A stretch of 64,000 nucleotides of DNA from the NCBI RefSeq assembly GCF_963675635.1, contig NZ_OY776488.1, forward strand, positions 2,872,001 through 2,936,000, given 5' to 3'. Each line of letters opens with the position of its first letter. Within the stretch, counting starts at the first letter, position 1. Below are positions 46,970 through 57,075 of this stretch, piece after piece. The stretch comes from an uncultured Pseudodesulfovibrio sp. GTDB lineage: Bacteria > Desulfobacterota > Desulfovibrionia > Desulfovibrionales > Desulfovibrionaceae. The notes below the pieces were generated by a model that was given only the letters and a program-made list of their open reading frames with translations, was not told where the DNA came from and ran no database searches. A program made the translations under genes and the position numbers.

Positions 46970-48910
46970 ATGCTTACTCGTTGCTTTGCGCTTCTAGGCA
47001 CAACTCTTGCGCTTATCGTTTTTACAATCGTTTTAGTGTTTGATCAAAGCCAACTGGATACTAGCTACTTACATCCTGTTTACCATAACTTTTTGGGATT
47101 CAACAGCAGGCCACAAGTGCACGCCCATATGTCTATGGTATTGAGCATTATCCTCTTGGGTTTTGCTTTAGCATGGGGGATTATTCCTGCTGACCGTCTG
47201 GAACGTTTCAGACATTTTAGCGTGAACTTTGTTCGCGGAGTTGAACGATTATTCCCTTTTGTTCTGGTTTGCTTATTCTTCTGGAGCCTCTTCGATAGAT
47301 TCAATACAGGTCGAGACAAGTGGCTACTTGGCTTCGCAATTACCATGCTTACGGTGATCCTGCCTCGTTATATCTCAAAACTTAGGGAAAATGGGGACCG
47401 TTTTTTCTTGTTTCTTATAATTGTAGCTACAACCCTTACTGCGGGGCTCACACTCTGGCACCCCGCGGTTTTTCCCAACTTGAACGGAGTGACTGAATGG
47501 CACGTAGGCAGCATCCTCACTCCTATGAACCAATTTACAGCTGAATTGGAATTTGGAAAAGAAATTGCACACGCCTATGGCATACTTCTACCGGCATTTT
47601 TTGGACAGCTCCAGAAAATTACAGGCTGGTGGACCTTTGGCGAACAGTTCACCCTGCTGTATATAGTCGACCTAGTTTATTTGATCATGTCTGTTTTAGC
47701 ATGGAGAATGTGGAATGACAGGCATATGGCCTATCTGGTTGTCCCGCTTCTTTTTGTTTTCCCTTTTCTTTACTCTTACGAAACACTTATTACAGTGAAC
47801 CATTCATCTCTTCGGTTTTTTAATTTTGCACTTATACCATTATTGGTTCTATCAACTCGAAATCTTCCTTACCAGGTCTTGGTACTTGGCTTTTTGACCG
47901 GAATAAGCCTTTTCATCAACCTTGAGACAAGCATTGCCTTAACCGGCGGAATGCTCGCCTACGCACTTACCATTCACTCCCCTCGTAGCATATTGAAAAT
48001 ATTGTCGTCCTTTCTTGCTTGGGCTCTATCCACTGCTGCAACAGTATTAACACTAGTCTTTCTATTGTATGGCGACATTCAAGTGTTCATTGATTCTTTT
48101 ATGTGTATTTTTGCATTTTCACAGGGATTTGCGGGGCTTGCATTAGAATTTCACGCTATTTTTGTTCTTATATCGACGCATGCTATCTACACTGTCTTTA
48201 GATGCTTCATTGTTTGGAGAAGAGGACCATTATCCCAAAAACAGCGATTTACTTTTTTTGTATCGACAACACTCTTAGTCTGGATAGCGTATCAGATGGG
48301 GCGTTCAGCAGAGGTTCATACTGAGACTTTCTACTCAATGTATGTATTCCTTTTGATCACTGCCATTGATGTCCGTCGATTTCGATTGTTTTGGAAGACG
48401 ACATTCAATAGGCAAAATTTCCGCCTCTCCTTCATCCTGTGTGCAGTATTAATCGTCGTTCTCCCGTCAGGCAGCTACTTTACGCTGAAAGCGGCTAGTA
48501 CTTATAAATGGGCAATTCCCCAAGACGAAATGGTCGATTTTGGTGGCATAACCATAGCGAGCGAAACTGCAGATATGCTGCATTCACAGATCGATTATTT
48601 GAATAAAACAAAGCATGATGACGTTCTTGTTTTATCGGGGTTTTCTTACATTATTCCCCTTGCTGCACGGTATTATCCCAAGAATTCTTTCACTAATTTG
48701 TTCTCGGAAAGTATTCTGGTTTCTTCTTATCAGAAAAACCTGCATAGGATTTTAACTCAAAGACCCAAATTGATTTATTTTGACGCGATAGAGGATAGTT
48801 TTATTTACGATCAATTGGAATTCAATAAGCAAGTTCGTAGGGACATCAGCAAGTATTACGCCCCTTCTAAAACCGTTTCTGGATGGGAAATATGGGAATT
48901 AAATTCGTAA
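46970..48910 (+). CDS. Polytopic membrane protein, glycan-related
   Basis: About 646 residues from MLTRCFALL (AAAGGAA upstream); an ATG at 46892 is the alternative. Some twelve hydrophobic helices are spread over residues 1-510, for example GTTLALIVFTIVLVFDQ, MLSIILLGFALAWGIIP, SFLAWALSTAATVLTLVFLL. The C-terminal 150 residues are soluble. There is no recognised catalytic motif. Location in the glycan island suggests a polymerase or lipid-linked glycosyltransferase. Clearly AT-rich. Confidence 0.75.
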   Translation: MLTRCFALLGTTLALIVFTIVLVFDQSQLDTSYLHPVYHNFLGFNSRPQVHAHMSMVLSIILLGFALAWGIIPADRLERFRHFSVNFVRGVERLFPFVLVCLFFWSLFDRFNTGRDKWLLGFAITMLTVILPRYISKLRENGDRFFLFLIIVATTLTAGLTLWHPAVFPNLNGVTEWHVGSILTPMNQFTAELEFGKEIAHAYGILLPAFFGQLQKITGWWTFGEQFTLLYIVDLVYLIMSVLAWRMWNDRHMAYLVVPLLFVFPFLYSYETLITVNHSSLRFFNFALIPLLVLSTRNLPYQVLVLGFLTGISLFINLETSIALTGGMLAYALTIHSPRSILKILSSFLAWALSTAATVLTLVFLLYGDIQVFIDSFMCIFAFSQGFAGLALEFHAIFVLISTHAIYTVFRCFIVWRRGPLSQKQRFTFFVSTTLLVWIAYQMGRSAEVHTETFYSMYVFLLITAIDVRRFRLFWKTTFNRQNFRLSFILCAVLIVVLPSGSYFTLKAASTYKWAIPQDEMVDFGGITIASETADMLHSQIDYLNKTKHDDVLVLSGFSYIIPLAARYYPKNSFTNLFSESILVSSYQKNLHRILTQRPKLIYFDAIEDSFIYDQLEFNKQVRRDISKYYAPSKTVSGWEIWELNS

Positions 48911-49056
48911 CTTCAAAATCTGTTTGAAATGAGTTTCAATGCAAAGCCTTGTCTTCTGTGATTGAACTATAGATCAAGGCATTCTCTCGGTTTTTGAAAA
49001 TTATCCAGAGAGGACTTTTTTCCTATTGGTGGGCCTACAAGTGGGGACTTTACACC

Positions 49057-50289
49057 CTAGAAGCCGGATTCCTCTTTAAAAAAGTGTGTCGTCACAATCT
49101 CGGCTTCATCGCCGGGGAGGATGGCTTCGCCACTTTGAAGAATCGCCAGGCCGTTGGCTTGGGAGAGACCGACCATGGGAGGGACTTCTTTGCCTGCAAG
49201 GGGGGTGGCTATGAGCTGTGAGCCATGCATGGTCAGCGTGCACTGGACGAACCACTCACTGCCGGGACGTGCGCTGATCCCTTGAGTGAACCGGGCCAAG
49301 ATTGGTTCGGTCTGATCTGGCAGTCCGCGCAAACGGCGGATGACGGGCAGGATGAGCGCGTGGAAACAGGCATGGCCTGCGGCGGGTGGTCCGGGCAGTC
49401 CGAAAAGCAGAGTGTTGTCGCGAATGGCGGCAAAGACATGCCGTCCCGGTCGAATGTCCACTTCTTCAAACAATATGGAGAATCCGCTTTCAAGTGCTCC
49501 TGTGCGGGCAAAATCCCGTTCGCTCCGGCCTGTGCCGCCGGTGGTCACAATCAGTTCTGGCTGCGTGGCTTGGGAGAGTATCGAAATTAGTCTGTTTTTG
49601 TCATCGGGGACGACCGTTGCTTCTGTGACAACAGCACCGCTTGATTCGAAAAGGCCACGTTGCAGGACGAGATTGTCTGCTGGAAAGCGATTCGGGTCAT
49701 CATGGATTTTTGGGTCGATCAACTCACTGCCCAGAGCAATAAGCCGCGCCGTTGGTTTGGGATGGACCATGATCTGCCCGGTCCGGGTGCGGGTCATGAC
49801 TGCCGCAGCCTGAGGGGAGATAATCCGCCCCTGTGGGGCGATCATTGCCCCCGCATCAATTTCTCCTCCGGCAGCCCGCACGAACCAGCCTTTGCGGACG
49901 GGTGTACGGATCACGATAACTGATCCGTCAACCTCAACGTCTTCTTCCGCGAGTACGGAATCTGCGCCCTCAGGCACGGGGCCGCCAGTCAGCACCCGGG
50001 CTGCGTCTCCTGGTTTCAGGGGAATCGGGTTTCTGGATTCCGCTTGTATAGCCTGTTTGATTTCAAGACGAACGGGCTGCAAAGCTCCCGCCCGCTTGAT
50101 GTCTTCTGCACGCAGAGCATATCCGTCCCTGACGGAGCTGGCCTGCTCCGGAACCTGACAGACAGCGGTCACAGCCTCGGCGGTCGCGTTGCCAATCCCC
50201 TCAGATGGTGGCATTGCCACAGGACTCATGGGGGAGATTTGCGTCAACAGGTTGCGAATTGCACGTTGGCGGGAAATGATGCTGCTCAT
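49057..50289 (-). CDS. moeA: MoeA-like molybdopterin molybdenumtransferase
   Basis: 410 residues. Domains: residues 1-150 with SVRDGYALRAEDI and DAARVLTGGPVPEGADSV; the MogA-like domain with LIVTTGGTGRSERDFA; a C-terminal beta barrel. MoeA inserts molybdenum into molybdopterin-AMP. The usual GGVSVGDYD reads GGTGRSERDF and the PGNP reads LPGPPAAG, so it is a divergent member. Transcribed away from mobB, 145 bp apart. Confidence 0.87.
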   Translation of the reverse strand: MSSIISRQRAIRNLLTQISPMSPVAMPPSEGIGNATAEAVTAVCQVPEQASSVRDGYALRAEDIKRAGALQPVRLEIKQAIQAESRNPIPLKPGDAARVLTGGPVPEGADSVLAEEDVEVDGSVIVIRTPVRKGWFVRAAGGEIDAGAMIAPQGRIISPQAAAVMTRTRTGQIMVHPKPTARLIALGSELIDPKIHDDPNRFPADNLVLQRGLFESSGAVVTEATVVPDDKNRLISILSQATQPELIVTTGGTGRSERDFARTGALESGFSILFEEVDIRPGRHVFAAIRDNTLLFGLPGPPAAGHACFHALILPVIRRLRGLPDQTEPILARFTQGISARPGSEWFVQCTLTMHGSQLIATPLAGKEVPPMVGLSQANGLAILQSGEAILPGDEAEIVTTHFFKEESGF

Positions 50290-50434
50290 AACGTTCCTTG
50301 TGGTCGAAAGTTCGGGTTGAATGAGAGTGGCATTGGGCTGGATTGATGTAAAGAGTCGTAGTTTTTTCTTTGGGCTTGCTTATACTGATTTTTCCTGCCA
50401 AAAGGACCAAAATTTGACAATAGTGAGGTTGTTA

Positions 50435-50974
50435 ATGCATCCGCAAATCATATGTGTCGTTGGGAAAAAACAATCCGGTAAAACCACGTTTATTGAAAAA
50501 CTGTTGCCTGAGCTGAAGGCTCTCGGGATTGCTGTGGGCGCGATCAAGCATGATGCCCACTCGTTTGAAATGGACCATGAAGGCAAGGACTCCTGGCGGC
50601 TCAAACAGGCCGGGGCTGAAACTGTAGTCATTTCTTCTCCTGACAGAGTCGCCATGATTAAAAGCGTGGACCACGAAAATACCCTGTCCGAATTGGCGGA
50701 AAGCCTGTTCATAGGCAAGCATATGGTTTTGGCTGAAGGGTATTTCAACTCTGACAGCCCAAAAATCGAGATATATCGTGGTGATGTGCATCAAAATCCC
50801 TTGTGTACCCGACAAAATCAGGAAGACAAGAAGCTCATAGCCATGGTCTGTGATCGGGGTGTGGATGCGGATGTTCCCAGGTTTGGTCTTGATGATGCAA
50901 AGGATGTTGCCGGTTTTCTCGCACGGAAATACCTTGGATGGGTCCACAGTGGCATGTGGAGTAGCGAAGAGTAA
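50435..50974 (+). CDS. mobB: MobB, molybdopterin-guanine dinucleotide biosynthesis protein B
   Basis: About 179 residues from MHPQIICVVG, with GTGAGG six bases upstream. P-loop CVVGKKQSGKTTFIEKLLPEL near residue 9; then VGAIKHDAHSFEMDHEGKDS typical of MobB. It supplies GTP-binding help for MGD cofactor synthesis needed by formate dehydrogenases and related enzymes. Divergent from moeA. Confidence 0.9.
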   Translation: MHPQIICVVGKKQSGKTTFIEKLLPELKALGIAVGAIKHDAHSFEMDHEGKDSWRLKQAGAETVVISSPDRVAMIKSVDHENTLSELAESLFIGKHMVLAEGYFNSDSPKIEIYRGDVHQNPLCTRQNQEDKKLIAMVCDRGVDADVPRFGLDDAKDVAGFLARKYLGWVHSGMWSSEE

Positions 50975-51073
50975 TCGAGTCGCTTCATGTCGCTGTAGCC
51001 GGTCGCTGTTTTAGCGTTTTCCTTCTCTTATTTGCGTTTCCCTGGTTGACAGATTTCTTTGGGCCTCGTAGTG

Positions 51074-51092
51074 CTCTAAAGAATCTTTAGAG
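51074..51092. promoter_or_regulatory. Palindrome upstream of the chemoreceptor gene
   Basis: CTCTAAAGA and TCTTTAGAG flank a single base. It lies 60 bp before the start at 51153, next to a TTGACA at about 51047. Regulator unknown. Confidence 0.4.
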
Positions 51093-51152
51093 TATTGATT
51101 GTCCCGTAGGTATGCGGGCGGTCTTTCCCGGCAACCAATCAGGGTGGTACGC

Positions 51153-52787
51153 ATGTTCAATCCGAAGAAGGTCCCTTTCCGTTTCAAGCTCGTCAGCGGT
51201 GTTGTTTTCATGGTGGCTGTTACGGCCATTCTTCTTGCCGGCGGCATTATCTATCAAGTCAACTCCGTTCTCGACGGATTGACGCTCGATCAGACGAGCC
51301 GGGACAGTGTTATCAATGGTGTCCTTCTGATCAGTGGCATCATCGTTACCTGTGGGATAGTGGCTTCGTTTCTCGGCGGAGTCATTCTGGTCAGGACTTT
51401 GATCCGGCCGTTGACCAACCTGTCGGCGTTCACTCACGAAGTCGCCAAGGGCAACTACAACGCCACTATCCATTATGAAGCCAAAGACATCATCAGCAAA
51501 ACCATTGATGCCGTGCAGGACATGACCGCGGATTTGAAAACCAAACTTGGCATGTCGCAGGGATTGCTGACCAACATGACACAACCCTGCGTAGTGGTTG
51601 ATCAGGATGAAATCATTACCTTCCTGAATCAGCCGGAACTCGACCTGCTTCAAATAGATGATCCGCCTGAAAAGTTTATTGGTATGCATATGGCTGAATT
51701 TGTCTACGGTGACCGAACTCGGTCCACCATGCTCGGTCAGTGCATGCGGGAGGATAAGGTCATTATAGGTCAGGCTACGGCTGGTGAGGGTCGCAAAGGG
51801 CGTCCGTATCATCTGCTCGTTGACATTTCGCCCATCAAGGATCTGGACGGCAAGATCGTCGGTGCCTTTACCATTTTGACCGAAACGACCGAAATAAAGC
51901 AGAGTGAAGAAGAAGCGAGGCATCAGCATGAACTGCTCATGGAAACAGCCAAGGAAGCCGAGTCCATAGCTGACCAGCTCGATGCTGCGTCTTCAACTCT
52001 GTCGCAGCAGGTGGATGAGGCCAGCAAGGGCTCGGATGTTCAACGGGACCGGGCCAGCGAAACAGCGACAGCCATGGAGCAGATGAACGCCACGGTCCTT
52101 GAGGTCGCCCGAAATGCCTCGGACGCTTCCAACAACGCGGAGGAAATGCGTGGCATAGCTGAAGAGGGGGCTGAGCTCGTCCATCAGGTGGTCGGGGCAA
52201 TTCAGGGCGTCGGCACTCGTTCGGAAAAGCTCAAAGAATCCATGGCCGGCCTGGATCGGCAGACCGAAGACATCGGTGCCATTATGCAGGTCATTGACGA
52301 TATCGCGGACCAGACCAACCTGTTGGCCTTGAATGCCGCCATCGAAGCCGCCCGTGCCGGTGAGGCCGGACGCGGGTTTGCCGTGGTTGCAGACGAAGTA
52401 CGTAAACTGGCCGAAAAAACCATGGATGCGACCAAGAAAGTGCACGATGCCATTCAGTCCATCCGTAAGGGTACCCGGGAAAATGTTGCGGCTACGGAAG
52501 ATGCGGTCGTTTCTATTCAGCAGTCCACGGAACTGGCGTCCAGAGCGGGTGAATCCATGCAGCGCATCCGTGAAAGCGTGGATATGGCCGCTGATCAGAT
52601 TCGCTCCATTGCCACAGCTGCGGAAGAACAGTCTGCTACCAGTGAGCAGGTCAACCGCGCAACTGACGAGATCAACACCATTTCAAGTGAGACGGCCCAT
52701 GCCATGGGCGAATCCAGAACGGCATTGAATGATCTTTCGTCGCTGGCGGCTTCGCTCAAAGAGTTGATCGGGCGCATGCAGTCTTAG
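51153..52787 (+). CDS. Methyl-accepting chemotaxis protein with a very short periplasmic loop
   Basis: About 544 residues from [11 protein letters not shown]. Helix 1 ([19 protein letters not shown]) and helix 2 ([20 protein letters not shown]) are only about 20-25 residues apart, so there is no periplasmic ligand domain. Next are HAMP, a PAS domain (about 135-255) and the MCP signalling hairpin [20 protein letters not shown], then [20 protein letters not shown]. The PAS is the likely sensor for an internal or membrane signal. Confidence 0.92.
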   Translation: MFNPKKVPFRFKLVSGVVFMVAVTAILLAGGIIYQVNSVLDGLTLDQTSRDSVINGVLLISGIIVTCGIVASFLGGVILVRTLIRPLTNLSAFTHEVAKGNYNATIHYEAKDIISKTIDAVQDMTADLKTKLGMSQGLLTNMTQPCVVVDQDEIITFLNQPELDLLQIDDPPEKFIGMHMAEFVYGDRTRSTMLGQCMREDKVIIGQATAGEGRKGRPYHLLVDISPIKDLDGKIVGAFTILTETTEIKQSEEEARHQHELLMETAKEAESIADQLDAASSTLSQQVDEASKGSDVQRDRASETATAMEQMNATVLEVARNASDASNNAEEMRGIAEEGAELVHQVVGAIQGVGTRSEKLKESMAGLDRQTEDIGAIMQVIDDIADQTNLLALNAAIEAARAGEAGRGFAVVADEVRKLAEKTMDATKKVHDAIQSIRKGTRENVAATEDAVVSIQQSTELASRAGESMQRIRESVDMAADQIRSIATAAEEQSATSEQVNRATDEINTISSETAHAMGESRTALNDLSSLAASLKELIGRMQS

Positions 52788-52833
52788 GCACAGCCCACTT
52801 CTCTTTCGTCGGGACGTGAGGTATGTTCTCCCA

Positions 52834-53811
52834 ATGACAAAGACACTCATCACCGGCGGTGCCGGATATATAGGTTCCCATGCGGCCAAAGCGCTGTCTT
52901 CCTTGGGACGTGAAGTCGTGGTTTTGGATTCTCTGGTGGCGGGTCACCGTGATTTCCTCAAATGGGGTGATTTTGAACAGGGCGATCTGGCTGATCCTTC
53001 CTTTTTGAAAGATGTTTTTTCCCGGCACGACATCGGCGAAGTCCTCCACTTTGCCGCGTTTATTGCCGTGGGGGAGTCCGTGGCAAAGCCGGATATCTAC
53101 TACGGCAACAACGTTCGCAATACCTTGAACCTGTTGGACGCCATGCTTGAGGCGGACGTTAAACGCCTGGTGTTTTCGTCCACGGCCGCAGTGTATGGTG
53201 AGCCTGTCACAGATATTATTGCCGAGGACCACCCACTTTCACCACTGTCTCCCTATGCGTGGTCCAAACGGATGATTGAGCAGATTCTGGCTGACTATAG
53301 TCATGCCTATGGCCTTGAGCACGTCTGTCTGCGCTATTTCAATGCAGCCGGCGCGGACCCGGACGGTGAGATCGGCGAGCGACATCAGCCGGAAACGCAT
53401 CTTATTCCGCTTATTCTGCACGCCGCGCTCGGCTTACGCGACAATATCACCATTTTCGGTACGGATTACCCTACCCCGGACGGTACGTGTCTGCGGGATT
53501 ACATTCACGTGACTGATCTGGCTGATGCACATGTGAAGGCGTTGGATTATCTGGAGTCGGGCGGTGTGTCCCGTGCTTTCAACCTTGGCAATGGCAACGG
53601 GTTCTCGGTGCGCGAGATTATTGACGTGGCGCGAGAAGTGTCGGGCCGTGATATCCTGGTGATCGAATCCGAACGCCGACCCGGCGACTCTCCGGCTTTG
53701 GTCAGCTCGGCCAGAGCCGCTCGTGAAGTGCTTGGATGGAAGCCGCAGTTCGGTGATGTGCGAGACATAGTGCATACCGCCTGGGAATGGCATCAGAAAG
53801 ATCTGGCGTAA
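52834..53811 (+). CDS. galE: UDP-glucose 4-epimerase GalE
   Basis: About 325 residues from MTKTLITGGAGYIGSHAAKA (GxxGxxG NAD site at the N-terminus). Catalytic Tyr/Lys in SPYAWSKRMIEQ near residue 145 with FSSTAAVYGEP before it, and FNAAGADPDG and the C-terminal PGDSPALVSSA typical of GalE. It interconverts UDP-glucose and UDP-galactose for glycans. A GTG start six codons earlier (52816) is possible. Stand-alone gene. Confidence 0.93.
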   Translation: MTKTLITGGAGYIGSHAAKALSSLGREVVVLDSLVAGHRDFLKWGDFEQGDLADPSFLKDVFSRHDIGEVLHFAAFIAVGESVAKPDIYYGNNVRNTLNLLDAMLEADVKRLVFSSTAAVYGEPVTDIIAEDHPLSPLSPYAWSKRMIEQILADYSHAYGLEHVCLRYFNAAGADPDGEIGERHQPETHLIPLILHAALGLRDNITIFGTDYPTPDGTCLRDYIHVTDLADAHVKALDYLESGGVSRAFNLGNGNGFSVREIIDVAREVSGRDILVIESERRPGDSPALVSSARAAREVLGWKPQFGDVRDIVHTAWEWHQKDLA

Positions 53812-53879
53812 CTCCTTTTAAAGGAGCCTTCAGCCGCCGTTCTCTTTCTTTCCCTTGATTTTTTGTTCGTATTGCGAAG

Positions 53880-53902
53880 TCCCTCGGCGTAGGGATTTTT
53901 TT
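53880..53902 (+). terminator. Terminator downstream of galE
   Basis: TCCCT pairs with AGGGA around CGGCGT, followed by seven T. It lies about 70 nt after the galE stop. Confidence 0.7.
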
Positions 53903-54008
53903 GAAAAACGTAGGCAAAGGCTACATGGGATTCGCAACGCTCTCGGTCTGAATTCACTGAAGGCTCTGTTCCTCTTTGGTTGCGAATTTCAAATCAAATC
54001 GAGTCGGC

Positions 54009-54752
54009 TTATTCCAAGGTTAATTGCGTCAGCTTGGGCAACATGGTGCCTGCCTTGCCTTGCAGGAAATAGTCGCTCGTGGTGTAGCTGTAGTCTGTGT
54101 CGTGGAGGTTGATTTCAATGAGTGTCCCTCCGTGCTTCTTGACTATGTAAGGGATGCGTCCCGCCGGCATGACCTGTCCTCCTGTGCCAATGATCAGACA
54201 GAGGTCCGATTGTTTGGCAAGGTCCGTGGCAGCGCGGTGCACCTCGGAGGAAACACCTTCTCCAAAAAAGACAAAATCCGGTTTGAGCAGGCCGCCGCAT
54301 GCCGGACACGACGCGGGAAGTTTGTCCAGAGGGATGGAGTGGGAGTCGAAGAACATGCGACACTTCATGCATTGCATACGTCTGGTGGAACCGTGGTATT
54401 CGTGCACGATCGTGCTTCCTGCCGCCTGATGCAATGAATCTATGTTTTGCGTGACGATTCCGGCGAGTTTCCCCCTGTATTCCAGTTCAGCAAGGGCAAA
54501 GTGGGCTGGATTGGGCTGGGCCCTTCCTATCATGTCGAAGAATATTTCTTTCAAAAGCGGCCAGACTTCATCCGGGTGCCGTTTGAAATACCCTTTCTCA
54601 AATTTTTCAGGGTCATGTTTTGACCACACCCCACCCGGACCGCGAAAAGGTGGTATGCCAGACTCCACGGAAATGCCCGCGCCGGTGAAAGCCATGGCGC
54701 AGCGTGCGTTTTTCAATGCCCGAGCCGCATTCTCCAGAGCGTGGTTGGACAT
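54009..54752 (-). CDS. cobB: Sirtuin (SIR2/CobB-type) NAD-dependent protein deacylase
   Basis: 247 residues. NAD motif MAFTGAGISVESGIPPFRG near residue 20, IVTQNIDSLHQAAGS (catalytic His in VHEYHGS), a four-Cys zinc module (CMKCRMFF...CPACGG), and IIGTGGQVMPAGRIPY. It removes acyl groups from lysines using NAD. With the Pat-type acetyltransferase at 29856 it may balance protein acetylation. Seven nt separate it from the upstream gene. Confidence 0.93.
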   Translation of the reverse strand: MSNHALENAARALKNARCAMAFTGAGISVESGIPPFRGPGGVWSKHDPEKFEKGYFKRHPDEVWPLLKEIFFDMIGRAQPNPAHFALAELEYRGKLAGIVTQNIDSLHQAAGSTIVHEYHGSTRRMQCMKCRMFFDSHSIPLDKLPASCPACGGLLKPDFVFFGEGVSSEVHRAATDLAKQSDLCLIIGTGGQVMPAGRIPYIVKKHGGTLIEINLHDTDYSYTTSDYFLQGKAGTMLPKLTQLTLE

Positions 54753-54758
54753 GGCGTC

Positions 54759-55211
54759 CTATTGCCCGACAGCGGAGAGATACAGGTTGCCGTTGGGATT
54801 AAGCCTGACGCTGAAGATAGCGGCCCATCGCTCAAAGCACTGTTCTTCCAGTTGAGGGGGAATGTCCAGAAAGGAACGGGCTACGGGGATTTCCGCCAGA
54901 ACGCTTGTGCCCTTGACGAAAGTCAGGCTCCATGAATCCGGGGGGATGCTTTTCCCCTTGTAGGGGCGGCCCAGTCTGTTCTTGAGAGAGTGGTCAACGC
55001 CCGGCATGAGAATGCAGACGACATCCCAATCATAGTATTCCATGAGCGCATCCAGAGAAAAGGTATCCCCGGCGTGCGCTCGTTGATTCTCGACGGCTCG
55101 CACAAAGCGGTCTTCCATGTAGTCGTCGGTGTAGTCGAAAAAATAGATGGTGGCGAAGGCCACGATGAGTCCCGCGAAAACAGCCAATGCGCTTTTTATC
55201 TTCATGTGCAT
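54759..55211 (-). CDS. Hypothetical membrane-anchored protein
   Basis: 150 residues, GGGAG six bases before the ATG. N-terminal hydrophobic segment (IKSALAVFAGLIVAFATIYFF) is a signal anchor; the rest is periplasmic, with EYYDWDVVCILMPGVDHSLK and a C-terminal RLNPNGNLYLSAV strand. No family recognised. It lies just before cobB on the same strand and may be co-transcribed. Confidence 0.75.
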   Translation of the reverse strand: MHMKIKSALAVFAGLIVAFATIYFFDYTDDYMEDRFVRAVENQRAHAGDTFSLDALMEYYDWDVVCILMPGVDHSLKNRLGRPYKGKSIPPDSWSLTFVKGTSVLAEIPVARSFLDIPPQLEEQCFERWAAIFSVRLNPNGNLYLSAVGQ

Positions 55212-55467
55212 GGGGATCTCCCAGGTTCGATTGCTCCCAGCTTGCTGTTCTTATTATCATTAATATGGAACTGTCGGCAAGGTCGGTCAAATGTGCGGTT
55301 TTGGACCTTGGAGAGATTTCAATCAGATGATACAATAGTTGGCAAAACTGCTGCTGATGTTTTCGATGTTTTCAACAATATTGTAATTAAAATTTCATTA
55401 TTGCCAGTTTTGTAAAGAGTTTTTCGTACTAAAATGTAGAAACATAGCAAATGCTACCGTTTATTTT

Positions 55468-55483
55468 TGGCCTCCATTTTGCA
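55468..55483 (+). promoter_or_regulatory. Sigma-54 promoter of amtB
   Basis: TGGCCTCCATTTTGCA fits the -24/-12 consensus TGGCAC-N5-TTGCW with GG and GC in exact spacing. The amtB ATG lies 23 nt downstream, behind GCCGGAGG. Points to nitrogen control by an NtrC-like activator. Confidence 0.8.
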
Positions 55484-55506
55484 AAGAGACGTGCCGGAGG
55501 TGTGAA

Positions 55507-56709
55507 ATGAATATTGCTGATAATGCTTTTATCCTTATATGTGCTGCTTTGGTCATGTTTATGACTCCAGGGCTGGCGCTTTTTTATGGTGGACTTGTCC
55601 GCTCGAAAAACGTTCTTGCGACCATCATGCAGTCGTTTGTCATGTTGGGACTGGTGTCTGTTTTGTGGGCGGTCATTGGATATTCTCTTTCATTCGGGAC
55701 CGACATCGGTGGTTTGATCGGTGGATTCGATTTTGCTTTTTTAAATGGTGTTGGCATGGATAACGCTGGTTCTCCCGCTGAGAATTTGTCCCATCTGACG
55801 TTCATGATATTTCAGTGCATGTTTGCAGTCATCACTCCCGCGCTTATCTCCGGTGCATTTGCCGAGCGCATGAAGTTCGGTGGGTTCATGCTTTTTTCTG
55901 CATTGTGGCTGTTGTTGGTCTATACCCCCATGTGCCACTGGGTGTGGGGTGGCGGCTGGATGGGGGAGATGGGTGCTCTGGACTTCGCAGGAGGTGCAGT
56001 CGTTCATATGAGTTCCGGTGCGGCGGCACTGTGTTGTGCCATTCTTATCGGTAAGCGCAAGGGACATGGTTCTACGGCTTTCATCCCGCACAATCTGCCT
56101 ATGACCATCCTTGGCGCGGGTATTCTCTGGTTCGGCTGGTTCGGCTTTAACGCAGGCAGTGCACTGGCCGCTGACGGTCTGGCTGCCAATGCTTTCGCAA
56201 CAACACATTTCGCCACGGCTGCGGCTGCTCTGTCCTGGATAGCTGCGGAATGGGCGCACGGCGGCAAGGCAACGACTCTGGGAGCGGCTTCAGGTGCTGT
56301 TGCCGGATTGGTCGCCATCACTCCCGCCGCCGGATTCATTACGCCCATGTGGGCTATCGTGCTTGGGCTCGGGGCTGGTGTCATCTGTTACGGCGGTATT
56401 ATGCTCAAGAACAAATTCGGGTATGATGACGCACTCGACGTGGTTGGTATTCACGGCGTTGGCGGAACCTACGGCGCATTGGCTACCGGGGTATTTGCTA
56501 CGATCGGTGCAGAGGGGCTGATAGCCGGTAACGCACAGCAGCTTTGGATTCAGTTTGTGTCCGTGGTCGCCACTTGGGGATTCTGTTTTGCCATGACGTT
56601 CATTATTTTCAAGGTGGTGGATGGAACTGTAGGCCTCAAGGCCAGCAATGAAGAGCAGGACAAGGGCATGGATATTGCCGAGCATTCCGAAACCGGATAC
56701 CAGTGGTAA
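55507..56709 (+). CDS. amtB: Ammonium transporter AmtB
   Basis: 400 residues with about eleven helices. Family signatures: LALFYGGLVRSKNVLATIMQ, YTPMCHWVWGGGWMGEMGALDFAGGAVVHM (His of the pore pair), LWFGWFGFNAGSALAADG, and GVHG-type GIHGVGGTYGALATG with the second pore His. It conducts ammonium and is shut by GlnK. First gene of amtB-glnK, under a sigma-54 promoter. Confidence 0.95.
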   Translation: MNIADNAFILICAALVMFMTPGLALFYGGLVRSKNVLATIMQSFVMLGLVSVLWAVIGYSLSFGTDIGGLIGGFDFAFLNGVGMDNAGSPAENLSHLTFMIFQCMFAVITPALISGAFAERMKFGGFMLFSALWLLLVYTPMCHWVWGGGWMGEMGALDFAGGAVVHMSSGAAALCCAILIGKRKGHGSTAFIPHNLPMTILGAGILWFGWFGFNAGSALAADGLAANAFATTHFATAAAALSWIAAEWAHGGKATTLGAASGAVAGLVAITPAAGFITPMWAIVLGLGAGVICYGGIMLKNKFGYDDALDVVGIHGVGGTYGALATGVFATIGAEGLIAGNAQQLWIQFVSVVATWGFCFAMTFIIFKVVDGTVGLKASNEEQDKGMDIAEHSETGYQW

Positions 56710-57063
<354 letters not shown>

Positions 57064-57075
57064 TAGAACACCGTT

